Below are positions 1 to 11,570 of a stretch of 64,000 nt of DNA, piece after piece. The stretch lies in NCBI GenBank assembly GCA_007922195.1, contig ML681990.1, positions 34,669,733 to 34,733,732 on the forward strand. Reading direction: 5' to 3'. Each line of letters starts with the position of its first letter. Positions within the stretch are counted from its first letter, which is position 1. The position numbers were made by a program, and so were the translations under genes. The notes under the pieces are model-generated. The model searched no databases and was not told where the DNA came from. It was given only the letters and a program-made list of their open reading frames with translations. Source of the DNA: Podocnemis expansa. Its lineage: Eukaryota; Chordata; Testudines; Podocnemididae.

Positions 1-1805
1 GAGTCTGTGAAGACCCGCTCATTAACTCCAGCCTCTCAACTGAAGTAGTACGAGTTGAAGGGCAAAGCTTTCCCTTTGACTCAGTCCAGTGGAATTTGAA
101 GGGAGATACACAAGTTAGGCAAGTTAATTTAACTATCTCCTGTTGACTGATGCTGAAAATAGTGGGACGTATAAACTAGGGCCCAGTAGGGCTTGTGGTG
201 GCTTAAAGGAGGCCCTTGTGAGCTGGAGAGAGATGCCTAGGTATTGCTAGAGCTGGCAACACTGATTCATGATGGGGTTTACCAAGCATTTGAGGCTCCC
301 TTCTGGAGGCTCCAAAGTCCTACCATATTTTGCTCCAGGAAGGAGCAGTGGAAGTAGGTCCTCAAGCTCTGTCTACAAAGAGTGCATAAAAGCAGTCAAT
401 CAGAGCCCAGAAGTATCAGACAAAGAGCTGCAAGAATGAGTCAGTTCCTGGCTCAGGTCAGAGAGTCAAAGAAGAGTACTCCACTCTGGCCAGAGGTGTT
501 AGATGGGCTGATTTATTGGCCCTGGGAATAAAAGGAGCTGAGAGTTCTAGATCTAAGGTAACAGATCCAGGTAAAGAGGCAGCCTACAAGGCCCAAAAAT
601 GTCCTCCCCATACTTCAAACTGTATAAACTGAGCACGGATATTCTATCAATGTACTCTGAATATTTTCACCAACAAAACATAAATATTTCTAGCTAATGA
701 AATTAGTACAAATGTGTTGGTCAAAGTGCTACTTCTCTCCTTCATTGTGGTATGAGACAACTTTTTTTTTTTAAAAATGTAAAAATAAATGAGTGAGTTT
801 CAGTAACCCTAAATCTCTTTTGTCTGCAAGTTTGGAACAAAGGTTAAAGAGGAAAGAATGTCAGAGCCTGTTGTTAAAGTATTAACACATTATTGCAACA
901 GATCATTAATTATAAAGACTAAAAGGTAATCATTTATATGACGTTACTTTCAATTGCATCAGTTCATCAGAAACATGCAGCAATGCAGTGATTGTTGGAA
1001 GTCTGGGAATATGGACAGAATTTGTGCAGAGTGCTCCAAGCCCTCACATCTAATTATGAGGTTACACATTTCTCATTACATAGTTGGAAGATGTTTTTTC
1101 CTGACTGCTACATACATATTTATCCTGCAATCTGAGAGTAAGGTAGGTATCTTTCTAGCTTGGACATCACCAATAATTAAGATCATGTAATTGGAAGTTA
1201 GTTAATGATTTTGATGACTGGGTAAAAAAGAATTCCGTTTACTCTGTCACTGGCCTTTCTACTCACATTGCATTGTTTAGAGCAACCACGGTAGACAAAA
1301 CGTATTCTTTCACAGAAGCAAGCAGATGAGCCTTTGAATTCACATAGCGATCAGATCTGATACGTAAGAAGACACTATTTTGATGTAACTACTTTTCTGA
1401 CTATATTTGCACTTTGAGGTTACTAAAAGCTATTGAGTTTACTTAGGTATGTTATGCCATATTTAAAAATTCTAATGCATAGTGCTGTCACAGGATGAAG
1501 TAAATGCTGTTATGGATCAGGCATGGCCACCATATTATATTCAGGACGAATGTCAATACAGCAACTGTAATCAGTGCCTGAAACATCAGTACCACTCAAA
1601 CTGCAGATGCATGGAAAAGGTGAGCAAAAGATGATTCATGTGGCTCTAGGAATTTCAGACACAGTGGACTAGTGGAACTGTTTATAGTGGGTAGGAAGGT
1701 AAAAGAGAGAGACATGCAAACACAGCACAAGATGAAAAAGCACTAGGGTAAAAAGAAGGGAGTAGGGAGGTACTCTATCCATAGCTCCAGAAAGGAATTT
1801 TGTAT
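1..1805. other. Unannotated AT-rich non-coding stretch
   Basis: I see no gene, RNA or recognisable repeat here. The longest open frame, a 78-codon frame near 954-1190, has no domain-like pattern and is treated as chance. Confidence 0.5.
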
Positions 1806-2187
1806 CAGGGATTCACAACCTGTTTCCTTCTGGGGCCCCACCATACTATGAAAACTCCACAGCCCACCTGTGTCACAATAATATAGCTTTTAATGTAATA
1901 GATACTCAGAAAAACAGTTAAATTGATAGTTATACAGTTAAACACACACACAAGGTACAAAAAAATGAATATTACTTTTGTTTCACTTAATCGGTACGAA
2001 ACTTGTTGCTAGTGCTGATCGATAATTCTGTCAAGATGTGGTGGTGTCTTTGAAAAGAGCCAGCGCTGGGGGACAGAAGCAGGGCAATTGCCTGGGGCTA
2101 CATGCCACAAGGGGTCCCACACCACATGGAGCGCCATGAAGCTAAGTCTGCACTTCGGCTTCAGCCCCTCGTGGCAGGGCTCAAGTG
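1806..2187 (+). mobile_element. hAT-type DNA transposon fragment (5' end)
   Basis: The piece opens with a CAGGGATTCACAACC-type terminus followed by a GGGGCCCCACCA block and a stretch rich in 'CTCCACAGCCCACCTGTG'. This is the order seen in Charlie-like non-autonomous hAT elements of reptile genomes. A GC-rich inner part follows at about 2060-2187. The matching right end (ending in a GAGAACCACTG-like sequence) is not present, and the copy stops where the Harbinger-like segment begins. It is non-coding. The family name rests on recognition of the terminus, not on a search. Confidence 0.5.
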
Positions 2188-2840
2188 AATTTCCTGACTG
2201 ACTGCTATCAATCTCGCATTATAAGTGTCCACAGTGCAATCAACACTCACTTCTCAACTATCACTGAGGATACCATTTTGGCGTCCTGCACTAGAGGGCT
2301 CTGTGAGTTCAGTACGCAGATTCAAGAATGGGGTCTTGCATATCTGAAAGCTCTGCAGCTACTGCTCATCATACAGTGTGCATGACATGCAATTCCACTG
2401 TCAGTGCTTGGTTTTGGGCCCAGGACTGGTGCTTCACCATCTCCAGCTGTTTCACAAACGGCAGCTACACATTTAAATTGTTTCTGTCTGAGTCCCGCAG
2501 CAATCTAGCTGTCATGTTCCTAACGAGTTGCCTTGCAGTTCTGCAAATACTGAAGGATCAGGTTCTCCATGTTTGTAACATTCATGACTACAGTCCAGAG
2601 CTATGCAGGTGTCATGCTTCTGTCAGCGATGGTAGATAATGAGGAGTGGTGCACAGGTTTGCAGAGATTTTGCAAAAAGTGCAAAAATTATGGAATGCAG
2701 ATGAAATTATAGAATGGAGATCACTACACTACGGGAAGTTGGCCCTGTGCTCCCAGTCACCCCTGCACAACTTGTTGCAGCCCCAGCAGGCACTGCAAAA
2801 ACTTCCCAAAATACCCTGTGCTGTATGGTGGTGAACTGCA
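2188..2840 (-). pseudogene. Decayed PIF/Harbinger transposase-like segment
   Basis: Read on the minus strand, this segment gives a broken frame with several stops. Near its end (about 2190-2250) it contains a phrase like 'IALWTLIMRD', then 'QSVRKF'. It resembles the region just before the catalytic domain of Harbinger (HARBI1-like) transposases, where 'ALWxLAxPDxYxSVxxxFG' is typical. Upstream, frame pieces include 'VEK' and a block that could match the helical region before it. Stops and frameshifts show that it is dead. It joins a hAT fragment on one side and another hAT-like piece on the other, so it is probably a truncated old insertion. The family call is from memory of the motif. The plus-strand frames of 66, 103 and 62 codons here are shadows. 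Confidence 0.4.
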
Positions 2841-3038
2841 CAGCCAGAGCTCGCCTAAGGGTTTTTGGCATCCTAGGCAAACGATGACTTTGTCCCCCAT
2901 CCCCCAGCATTATTTTAACAGACAATGTATTAATATACTTTTTTGAAATGAAGAAAAAAACCACTTATATCTATTTGAGCACCCGTTAAAGGTTGGTGCC
3001 CTAAGCGACCACCTAGTTCACCTGTATGGTTGGGACTG
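2841..3038 (+). mobile_element. hAT-like short element remnant
   Basis: The piece starts CAGCCAGAGCTCGCCTAAGG and ends near GTTGGGACTG. In between are two inverted, similar blocks: 'GGCATCCTAGGC' near the left and 'GCCCTAAGCGACC' near the right. CAG...CTG ends and 'CCTAGGC' blocks are typical of a common reptile hAT group. The 8 bases on each side do not match, so no target duplication is visible and the limits are uncertain. Confidence 0.4.
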
Positions 3039-5969
3039 CCCCGTACATAGTGGGATGCTGACTCACAGTGCCCTGCACTCTGCATCACTAGAAGTGTTCC
3101 TGGTGAGGATGCACACTACTTCCATCACAAGAAGCATAGCATGTGTATGCACGCGCCATGCAATAACTGCAGTGGCTGTATGCTGATGTAATTTAGGTGG
3201 ATATAATTTTGTATGCAGAGAAGTGTTTTATTAAGCCTATAGAATAGATGTGGCCTGATAAAAGTTAAATACATTACATATCTAATATAGTGGGATCCAG
3301 TTGTTTTCATATGAGTCTATATTTTGAATTGAAATATGGGTTTTGTAAAACAACATTTAATAAATAATGAGTATTATGTTAGAAACTTCCTATTGAGTTG
3401 AGAATAAAAGAATAAAATCCCTCCAAAGTACTTTTTTGACCCAACTGAATAAAGTTCACAGAACCGGCATCATTAGGAAATTTGTTTGATGTAGCTAGTT
3501 TGACTTCTGAGGCAGGTGCCCTACCACTGCACCATAAGACTGCTATTGGTGCTCTAGGCAGTGGGAGGAAGTTATGAGTTATAGCCTGAAACTTCCTGTC
3601 ATAGCCTGGTAACAGCCTGAAACTTCCAAAAATCACTAGAATCTTGGTCAGCAACACTGTCCAGTACTCTCACAGGTTAGAGTCCCACTAGTCATCACTA
3701 CGTAGTTTTGTCACTACAGAGGCAGTCAGGCCTTAATTTGAACAATCGCATCCAGAAAACTAAAAATAAAGCTCCTCAAAGCATTGTTTACGAGCTTCCA
3801 TCTGCTCACTGTTTGGAGAACAGTTTTACAAATCAAAACATTGTGGATGCTTACGTAGAGATTAAGAAATCTTTGCCCTACTGCTATAGGATAAGCTTTC
3901 TAAAATGTGTTAGAAACAGCTGAGTTTATGCTTCATACCATTGTAACTCTAGCTGACTTCTTTTCCACTTTTTTTGGTGCAAAGAATCGCTTCACCAATA
4001 CTAGTAGCGGAAGACAAAAGACTCCTGGCCAGGCCATCAAATGTGGCAAATGATTACAGCAGCTCATACACCCCAATAAAAGTTACACCGTCTCCTCAAA
4101 ATTTAAGCAATTCTGGTCAGTCACGGCAAGGGGAGAGGTGCATTCAGTAACACATTAACTACTCATGAAACATTTATAATCATACTTTTATTAATTATGA
4201 AATTTCACAAATTGTTAGCAATATAGCACAAAACAAAACCCCACATCAAAATTTTAACCTCCTTAGACAGCATTTACATAATGGAGCTGAACTAAAGACT
4301 TGAGTGAAACACAGCTTCCATAAGAAGTAAGTTTAGAAACTGTTGTAATTCAGTTAATATAAAATACCAATAACAGTATTATAGTTACAGACCAATGAAG
4401 GATGGTTACACAGTATATCCTTACCAAGTACAGGTAATGACTTCTAATTTTGTCATTTCAAAGAAAGCTAACTTAATAGACCTGAGAAAACTTTATTTTG
4501 GGAAAATAAAGTGATGTATAAAACAGAAATTTCAAACATTTAAAAAAAAAACAACCTTCCAGTAATAAACCACAAACAAACAGACAAACAAACAAATTGC
4601 AGTATTCAAAAACTAAATATTAACTTGAACAAACTGGACACCGCACATTATAAAATATGTTCTATAATGGGTTACTGTTTTGTGCACAATATCTTGAAAC
4701 AATCCCACTGATATTGATGACTTCTGAAGACCTTTCACATCAATTGCTGCTAGGCCAACCACCTACTGATATTGTAACTGTAACATATTTATGTCTAAGG
4801 TACCCATTCCCCATAATTTTTTCAGTCTCATTACATAAATATTTAGAATTTCATCAGAGAAGACCAAAGCTCTCATCTCCTCCCCCTCACATTAAGTCTA
4901 CAGATTTATGGGAGGAAGAATCACATCTACATGACTTACTTCCTCAAAACATGTAGATTTCACAACTTAGCTTTTAAAAGAAGTCTTGCTGAAAAAGGAT
5001 TCCTTGATCATACACTAAAGGTGGAAAGTCTTGTTCTCATCTGGAACTCCAGCAATAGCAAATTCCACAGCCATGGGCCCTTCTCTGACAATACTTTACC
5101 CATCCCCACATTGCTGTATGTTCAGACATTATCTCTGACATCTTCAGCGGCCTTCTTTACTGCAGGTTGCACAGTGAAATGCATACGAAAAGACTGTCTC
5201 TCAGGTAATTATGCAATACCCAATCATGACTTTGAAAATAAACAAAATCAGGAGGCAGGAAATGGGGGCTTGTATATAAAACTGGCAACCAATATAAAAT
5301 GAAGAACACTACCATCAGATGTGACCAGTTGCACCCTTAATAATCTCTTAGCTACATGTTCATTCAGGACCAGCCTAACGGTAATGTGTAAGTTAACCAT
5401 ATAAAGCTTAATCCAAATTTCAGTGAAGTCAGTGGAAATTGGATCAGGCCCACAATGCCCTAAATCTGCATCCACAACTCCCATTGACACACAAAACAGG
5501 GAGATAATGTGGCCCACATATTCTTTGTTAGAGAGTTCCAACAGGATTCAAATAAAATAAAGCCTTCTACTACCTTGGGATAATACAGTTGCCCTGGCAC
5601 TGCCCAAAGGTAGCATAACGCACCATGCACAGAATTTAATTCAATTAGTGAATGTAAGTCAGACCATTATTGATATAAAACATTAATAGATTTAAAAATA
5701 AAACAAGCAAACACCACAGAATAGCCCTGCTGATCATGGCCAGGAAGGTGCTAAACCTGAACATTCTTTCCCTTTCATCTTAACCTCCCTCTTTCACTTA
5801 CAAAAAATACACTTCATATGAGTAAAAAAGCTGTGCTAATTGTTCAGCAGATTGATCTGCTCGTTTTGTTATATTCCCATTCCCTGCCTTTTGCTGGGTT
5901 GGCATCTTTAGCTTGTCAACCATTCATAGCATGGTTTCTTTTAAAGCAATTAGCACAAGGGGGCTGCAA
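3039..5969. other. Unannotated non-coding stretch
   Basis: No gene is recognised. A short piece near 5418-5455 ('CAGTGAAGTCAGTGG...GGATCAGGCCC') looks like an old interspersed-repeat scrap of the sort common in birds and reptiles. The rest is AT-rich and featureless to the eye. Confidence 0.4.
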
Positions 5970-6434
5970 CAGGGTCAGATCAATGCAGGGGCTCTAAGAG
6001 CTGAAGTGCCAAGCCCCAGCTTAAAGGGTGGCCCTGCATTTCAGCTCTTTAAGGCCCCTGCATGATCCCAGCAGATCTCGACTCACTGCCCAGCCCCCAC
6101 AACAGTGGGGAGGCTTGGGGTGGGGGGACAGTGGAGGAACAGAGGCCTGAAGCTGGGCTCTGAGGTGCTTCTGCCCCACCCCTGGGCTGGCTGGTCCACC
6201 CCGGTGACAGGGAGGGCTGGCGTGTGTTTGCTCTACTCTGGAGGTGGCCATGGCTTTCACACATGGGCTCCTGCAAGGCCCCCTGGATGGCTGCACAGTG
6301 CCCCAGCCAACCCTGCCTGGGGCATATCAGAGCCAGTGCAGAGAGTGGTTTCTAGCCCCCCGCCCCACTAGCACCAGCCTGCCTGCAGGTGGTGATGGGC
6401 TACCTGGGCTCTAAGGCCCCTTAATCCAGCCCTG
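5970..6434. mobile_element. Non-autonomous hAT-type element, GC-rich
   Basis: The left end reads CAGGGTCAGATCAATG. The reverse complement of the right end reads CAGGGCTGGATTAAGG, so the two form an imperfect terminal inverted repeat. The inside is GC-rich and shares a 'CCCCTGGGCTGGCTGG' block with the element at 60328-60859, so the two are probably relatives. Flanking 8-mers do not match, so the target duplication has decayed or one end is misplaced. The open frames of 88, 91 and 75 codons here are products of high GC and are not genes. Confidence 0.5.
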
Positions 6435-7080
6435 CCCAGAGCTGCCCTCCACCCCAGCAATACTAGTCCCCTTGCCCCCCAGATTCCACCCTCCCCAAGC
6501 CTTTGACACTGTCTCCCAACTGATTCATCCATACAATCTCTCAATGACCTTGATGATTAGCAAAACACATGCTTTTCAGTACAGACTAAATATGAACTTT
6601 TTACTACCTTGTGCCTTCTGCCACATGGCATTAATTTGTCCTTGGGTTACACAAAGGTAGAAGGGATTGCATATACAGAACCAACCATACTCTGTGCAGG
6701 TGCAAAGGTCTAATCACAGTATTGCAGGATCAGGGCACAGAATGATCCCATGAAAGTTGGAAGAGGATACAAACCCTGCCAATATCTATAAGGAAGTCCC
6801 TATACACAGTAACTGCTTTTATTTGTCCTATTGCTGCTAATCCATTAACCACAGCTCACTTATTTGATGGTGGTTTAACTGGGCATCATATCATTCATAA
6901 GTGCCAGTTTATATGCTGCAACTGTATCATGGTTAGCAAATGGAAAAATTGCATACATGAAAATCAGTATTTTGAAAATACAAAACAATATAAAGAAAAT
7001 TGAAAGGACATTGCTACATACTTTTAAAATAGTATTTAGTTTCATAGCTCTAGCCTCCCTATATTCTTCTTTATGTCTAC
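6435..7080. other. Unannotated non-coding stretch
   Basis: Nothing recognised. It is AT-rich with only short open frames. Confidence 0.45.
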
Positions 7081-7240
7081 AAAACAAACAAGGAGTCCTG
7101 TGGCACTTTTAAAGACTAACAAATTTATCATGGTTGGAATCCCACTTCACCAGATGTACGAAATGGAAACTGTAGCATGTCTGGTGACATGCAGAGAAGG
7201 ATAAATCACAAGCTCAGTTCAGTCTTCTTCAGCAAACCAA
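7081..7240 (-). mobile_element. Penelope-like insertion, copy 1 (partial)
   Basis: It carries the shared block 'GGAGTCCTGTGGCACTTTT AAAGACTAAC' (here split) followed by 'ATCCCACTTCACCAGATG', the hallmark order of the repeat seen at six other places in this window. Read on the minus strand, the hammerhead-like segment is damaged: the CUGAUGA part reads CTGGTGA, and the GAAAGC part is deleted. The left boundary is near the CAAACAAGGAG start, and the right boundary is unclear. Confidence 0.5.
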
Positions 7241-8335
7241 ACAAGTTGTTTTGGTTCAAACAGTGTGGAACAACAGGATAAGAATGTTAAAAGAGAGGAA
7301 AATCACTTTTAGTGAGCCATCACAAATCCCTTTTCAGATATAATCTAATGGTGTCAAATTTGCCTGCTCCTTCACTCTTCCCTCAGGGAGATTTCTCACT
7401 GAAGGCAACAACAGTTTGATTCAAGTGAAAACTGCATGAGTCCCTAGAAGTCTGGAAGGAAATATTACTTATTAGTAGAATCCATTTCATTTTATTTGGT
7501 AAACTTGGATACTTTCCTGGTGCTGCTAAGGAGCACAGATCAACATATGCTTCCAGCTGCCATTAAGATCTTCAGTGTCAATAACAAAGCCCTCCCTTAT
7601 TTAATTTCCCCTTCTTGTTGCATGGCTACCTTGGCAACACCAGAGAAGTTATTTGCGATGTGCATTCTCAGCAGGTCCGGTTTTCTTAATTATAATTAAC
7701 TAACAACAACGCTGGTTTTAAAAACAGTAACTAGAATTCAGAGATGATTCTCAATTTGAAAAGAACTACTAAGTAAAGGAACATTTTAGATCTAAAATGC
7801 TTGAGTTTCTCAATATATTTGTAATTTCCTACATAAAGGCAAAACGTCAATAGTCTCCTTAAAAATGTCAGGAAAAAAAGTTCTTATGAAATGCCATACC
7901 ATTTGTGCTAGCTCAAAAATACCATTAATTACATGATTAAGAAAATATTTTTATAAATCGTCTAGATGATTTAAAAGTCTTTCTTCAAGTTGTTTCATAG
8001 AGGGAATTAAACACAGATTACTCAGTGTTTTCTTTATAAATATCAGAAGTTATAAAGGAACAAACCAGTCATCATTCTATACCTGGATTTCTCAATGAAG
8101 TCACAAGGATTACTCATAGAAAGACGACATTTACTAGAAATGTTGTCTCCTTTCTGACCTATGGAACTTGAATTATTTTTAATGATAGGAATAATTATAT
8201 TACGGTTGGAATCTATGTTGCTCTTCTCACACCAAGTTAAACATGTGGAAAATACAAACCTACATCAGCAAACACAGAGTATCTGATTGTCCACTTGTCA
8301 AAATTTCTTGGCAAGCTCCCTGTACTATCTTATTC
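7241..8335. other. Unannotated non-coding stretch
   Basis: No gene or repeat that I can name. A 67-codon frame at 7496-7699 has no domain-like pattern. Confidence 0.45.
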
Positions 8336-8562
8336 AGGTATTTATGTAAAGGCAACGAGAGTCCTGTGGCATCTTAAAGACTAACAGATTTTTTCAGGCA
8401 TAAGCTTTCATGGGCTCCAACCCACTTTGTCAGATGCAAAGTAGGTTTGAGCCCACGAAAGCTTATGCCCGAAGAAATCTGTTAGTGGTTAAGGTGTCAC
8501 AGGACTCTCATTGCTTTTACTCTACAACAGACTAACACAGCTACCCCTCTAGGTATTTATGT
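8336..8562. mobile_element. Penelope-like insertion, copy 2, inverted (head-to-head), with target duplications
   Basis: A 203-bp body (8348-8550) lies between two copies of AGGTATTTATGT (8336-8347 and 8551-8562). The left half reads inward as 'GAGTCCTGTGGCATCTTAAA...CATAAGCTTTCATGGG'. The right half is its imperfect inverse, 'GAGCCCACGAAAGCTTATGC...TTAAGGTGTCACAGGACTC', and ends in 'ACTAACACAGCTACCCCTCT'. The copy is therefore a palindrome made of two opposite arms. Perfect 12-bp flanking repeats show a single insertion event. It is non-coding. Assignment to Penelope-like elements rests on the hammerhead-like core and on memory of this common vertebrate repeat; the duplication itself is seen directly. 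Confidence 0.7.
8397..8437 (-). ncRNA. Hammerhead-ribozyme-like motif (degenerate) in PLE copy 2
   Basis: Minus-strand order: CTGACAA, then a stem made of GTGGG...CCCAT with a short loop, then GAAA, then GC-TTAT-GC as a tiny stem III. A type I hammerhead needs CUGANGA, a stem, GAAA and a short stem III. Here G8 is A, one extra A precedes stem II, and the base after stem III is C. It is probably inactive. The right arm of the same insertion keeps GAAAGCTTATGC (plus strand) but lacks CUGANGA. Confidence 0.4.
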
Positions 8563-9020
8563 GGAAAATCCAACAGTTTACAATCTGAAAGCCACAAAAT
8601 CAGTAAGATAGAGTAGCATTATTAAACCTTTTCTCAAAAGTCACAGGTGGCATCTGTGTGATCTCAAACTGAACTCAAATTTCCTGAGTGACAACTCAAT
8701 GCCTTTTGCACAAGGCCATTTGTGTAGTACTTCTGTGTGTAGTCTGGGTTGTGAGAAACCTCACTGCTTCCTGCCTTTAGCATGAGCTAGATCTTGGTCC
8801 AGCTACTGTGAGTCAGTAACCCAACACCACCAGACACTAACACCACAAGAACCATCTTTCAAGCCTTCACAGGTCTCTCGCTCTCTTTAAAGGTTAAAGA
8901 TATCTCACGGATTCGGTAAGTGGCTATTTGAGTACAACTCCTCTACTCCTAAAGGAAGAGTACACATGAGCTTACCAATTATACCTGGGAAAGACCACCA
9001 AACTCAACACATAATACAAA
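8563..9020. other. Unannotated non-coding stretch
   Basis: I see nothing here beyond ordinary AT-rich DNA. Confidence 0.4.
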
Positions 9021-9080
9021 ATCATAGAAATTAAGGGTTGGAAGGGTCCCCAAAAAGTCATCGAGTCCAGCTCCTTCCAC
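9021..9080 (-). mobile_element. CR1 LINE 3'-end scrap
   Basis: The sequence 'ATCATAGAAATTAAGGGTTG' followed by 'GAAGGG...CATCGAGTCCAGC' is the reverse complement of the typical CR1 3' end (a 'tggactcgatgacc...ccaaccc...tatgat' type). It sits directly beside a piece from a much earlier part of CR1, so either two scraps abut or one copy lost its middle. Confidence 0.6.
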
Positions 9081-9084
9081 TGCG

Positions 9085-9345
9085 AAAGATCCTTAGCTAA
9101 ACATTATCCCCTATTTCAGTTAACATTCCTTCCCCCTTGTGATCGATATTAATTTTGTCAAGTATCTGGTCACCACTAGCCTTTTTGGTCAAGACTGAAG
9201 CAAAATAGTCATTGAACACCTCAGCTTTCTTGATGTCTTCAGTTATTAGCTTCCCTCCCCTGCCAAACAGAGGACCTACACTTTCCTTCACCTTTCTCTT
9301 CCTCCTAATGTATTTAAAGAACCTCTTCTATATAGTAAAAGCAAG
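9085..9345 (-). pseudogene. CR1-like ORF2 linker-region fragment
   Basis: A 64-codon minus-strand frame (9097-9291) contains 'GPLFGRGGKLITEDIKKAEV' followed by 'FNDYFASV'. This matches the stretch between endonuclease and reverse transcriptase in CR1/L3 ORF2, where 'GPL...G.LVT.D..KAE.LN..FASVF' is typical. No catalytic domain is included, and both ends are truncated. It is a dead fragment. Confidence 0.65.
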
Positions 9346-10700
9346 AAGTTTATTTAACAGAGCATCAAAAAGCAGCAACATATAAAATAAAATCCTAACA
9401 CATATTCTAGAATCTAGTGTTCACTCAACAGCATTTTTCAGCCATGTAGGTGCTGATCTCTTTTTCAAGAAACAAATCATATTATCAGCTTGGCTTCTTT
9501 ATAAAAGATACAGTGCAGCTCCTGTACAGACAGTTATAATAAAAAAAATTCATTGTCTTTGTCAATAGACATATTTCTTCCTGCTCATTTATTTCTTCCT
9601 GTAAACTCCTTTTCTAGAAGATTTGGCAATCCCTTTATTAGCATTCACGTCAGACTGTAAGTCAAAACCCGTTATGTCATTCAGTACTCAATTTACATGT
9701 AAACCAAAGACATAAACACCTCTTCCCTGAAAGAAACCTGTTTTCTCACCTTTTGTGACCAGTCCCCTAAGAATATAATTTTTATACACACATATAACTC
9801 CTTATATACTATCCTTCCATGTACTGAACAAAGGCTATGAACACCAGTGTGACAGGGGCTTTCAGCAGAGACCATAAATGAGAGGGATTGGTGAACTAAT
9901 ATGCAGATACCAGACTGAAAGGATCCCTGTTACCCTCTAGCACTTAGCACTAATTTTTCCCTGAGTAATTATCTGCTTTATTAACCTCATGGCTTTTATT
10001 TCAGTACCCATGGTTTCTAATTAGCTGACTACTATAGGTGATAGCAATGCCTATAGCTAAGCTTGCCTGACCTTTTCTATATAACATTCTGTTTTCAGTT
10101 GTTTATAACTTCTGCAAACTTTAAGTGTAAATTGGAATTACTATCCCAGGTCTGCCTCAGTCTGTATTTTTGTTAAATTATTATGTTTAATTTCAGCAAA
10201 AATAGTTCAGTCATTTCTCAGGATCAGGTTAGGGAAATTACTTGATCCATGTTAAAAATTTCTTATGACTGTTTCATTGAGAAACTCTAATCATGCCTTG
10301 TAATAAATCAGGAAACAGTCATTTGGTAGAGAGAATCACCCTGGTGATAGGGATGTGTCTTTTGCCCCCTTTGAGAAAATCTGTGCAAATCTGGACAAGT
10401 GAAGAGTTTCTGGAGGGGGGGAAAAATCAGTTTGCCCATACCCACAGCAGACTCATTAGAATTTGGCAGCTAAATTTTCTGAAGACCGCCTGCACTGAGC
10501 ATGCTCCAGCCCCTGCCCCCTCCCGCCCCTGGGATGACTCAGGGATCCTGTGAGCAGGAAGGGGGATAGTGTATGATTATGTAATTAATTACTAGAAATC
10601 ATCACACAAGGGAAATGAATTACGATTGCATAGGCAACATTAATTGTGGCATTTTCTACCCTCTGGGTTCTTGATTGTACAATATCAACGTATTCGTAAC

Positions 10701-10702
<2 letters not shown>
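9346..10702. other. Unannotated non-coding stretch
   Basis: AT-rich, with no recognisable gene or repeat. The 86-codon frame at 10293-10553 shows no domain-like pattern. Confidence 0.4.

Positions 10703-10741
<39 letters not shown>
10703..10741 (+). repeat. (TG)n microsatellite
   Basis: About 39 bases of uninterrupted TG. The overlapping Cys/Val-rich and Thr/His-rich frames on the two strands come from this repeat and are not genes. Confidence 0.95.
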
Positions 10742-10743
<2 letters not shown>

Positions 10744-11056
10744 CTGCAGGTATGACTGGTTGGTTTTCCTACATTTTCTTTTATATGGACCAAACTTTAA
10801 AATAGTTGACATTTCCACAGTATACCAGTATTACAAACTGGATTTTTCCATAAACATTCTCACATATAAATTATTCAAGTTAGTAAATGACAGAAAACAA
10901 TTGTCTGTGCAACATCCAGAAGGATTTGTTTGCCTATATTATCAGTTCATTCAAGGTGAAATACTCTAATTGAAAGTTGATTCAGATTAAATTTTGTGAA
11001 TTTTAGATGTCATATTAACATGCACAAAAAGCTTTTATTCTGTGTTAACTACTGAG

Positions 11057-11075
11057 TCTCTCTCTCTCTCTCTCT
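11057..11075 (+). repeat. (TC)n short microsatellite
   Basis: About 19 bases of TC dinucleotides. Confidence 0.9.
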
Positions 11076-11430
11076 GAAAATGCTGACATATTAAGTTAGG
11101 TAAGTAAGTTTTTCTTCAAGATGAATTGTTGCTGTGAAAAGGTTATGAAGTTCTTCCTCAGATAAGAATTTATTTCACATTTGATATTTACTTTGCTGTC
11201 TTGAACAATCATTTCACTGGTTTTGTTTACTTCTCAATGGAAACTAATGGAACTCAATGAAAACTACGTCTTGTATGTGATATTTTGTGGTTTTGGAACT
11301 ACAAAACTATTTCGCAGGTTTAGTTACCATGACAAGGAAATACACACACACTCCTTTAATCTTCTTATTTATTTCCAAAAGACAAACACACACATTATAA
11401 TACTAAAGATATTAAATGGGGCAGAAGAAA
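11076..11430. other. Unannotated non-coding stretch
   Basis: Nothing recognised. Confidence 0.35.
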
Positions 11431-11570
11431 CAAAGAGTCCTACAGCACTTTTAAAGACTAACAAATTCATTATGCAATAAATAAATATATAAATAAATAA
11501 ATTTGTTAGTCTTTAAAAGTGCCACAGGACTACTTGTTTGTTTTGCTGAACTAGACTAACATGGCTATCC
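11431..11570. mobile_element. Penelope-like insertion, copy 3 (perfect-looking hairpin)
   Basis: The left arm 'AGTCCTACAGCACTTTTAAA' plus 'GACTAACAAATT' is mirrored by the right arm 'AATTTGTTAGTCTTTAAAAG' plus 'TGCCACAGGACT', with an A/T-rich loop of about 25 bases. The right end continues with 'CTAGACTAACATGGCTATCC', the usual tail of this family. The hammerhead-like middle part is absent. The arms are about 33 bases and differ at only a few positions. No clear target duplication was found. Confidence 0.6.

Noticed and set aside
10585..10969. Open frames on both strands over the TG repeat
   Set aside because: The frames are produced by the microsatellite and have no domain-like sequence.
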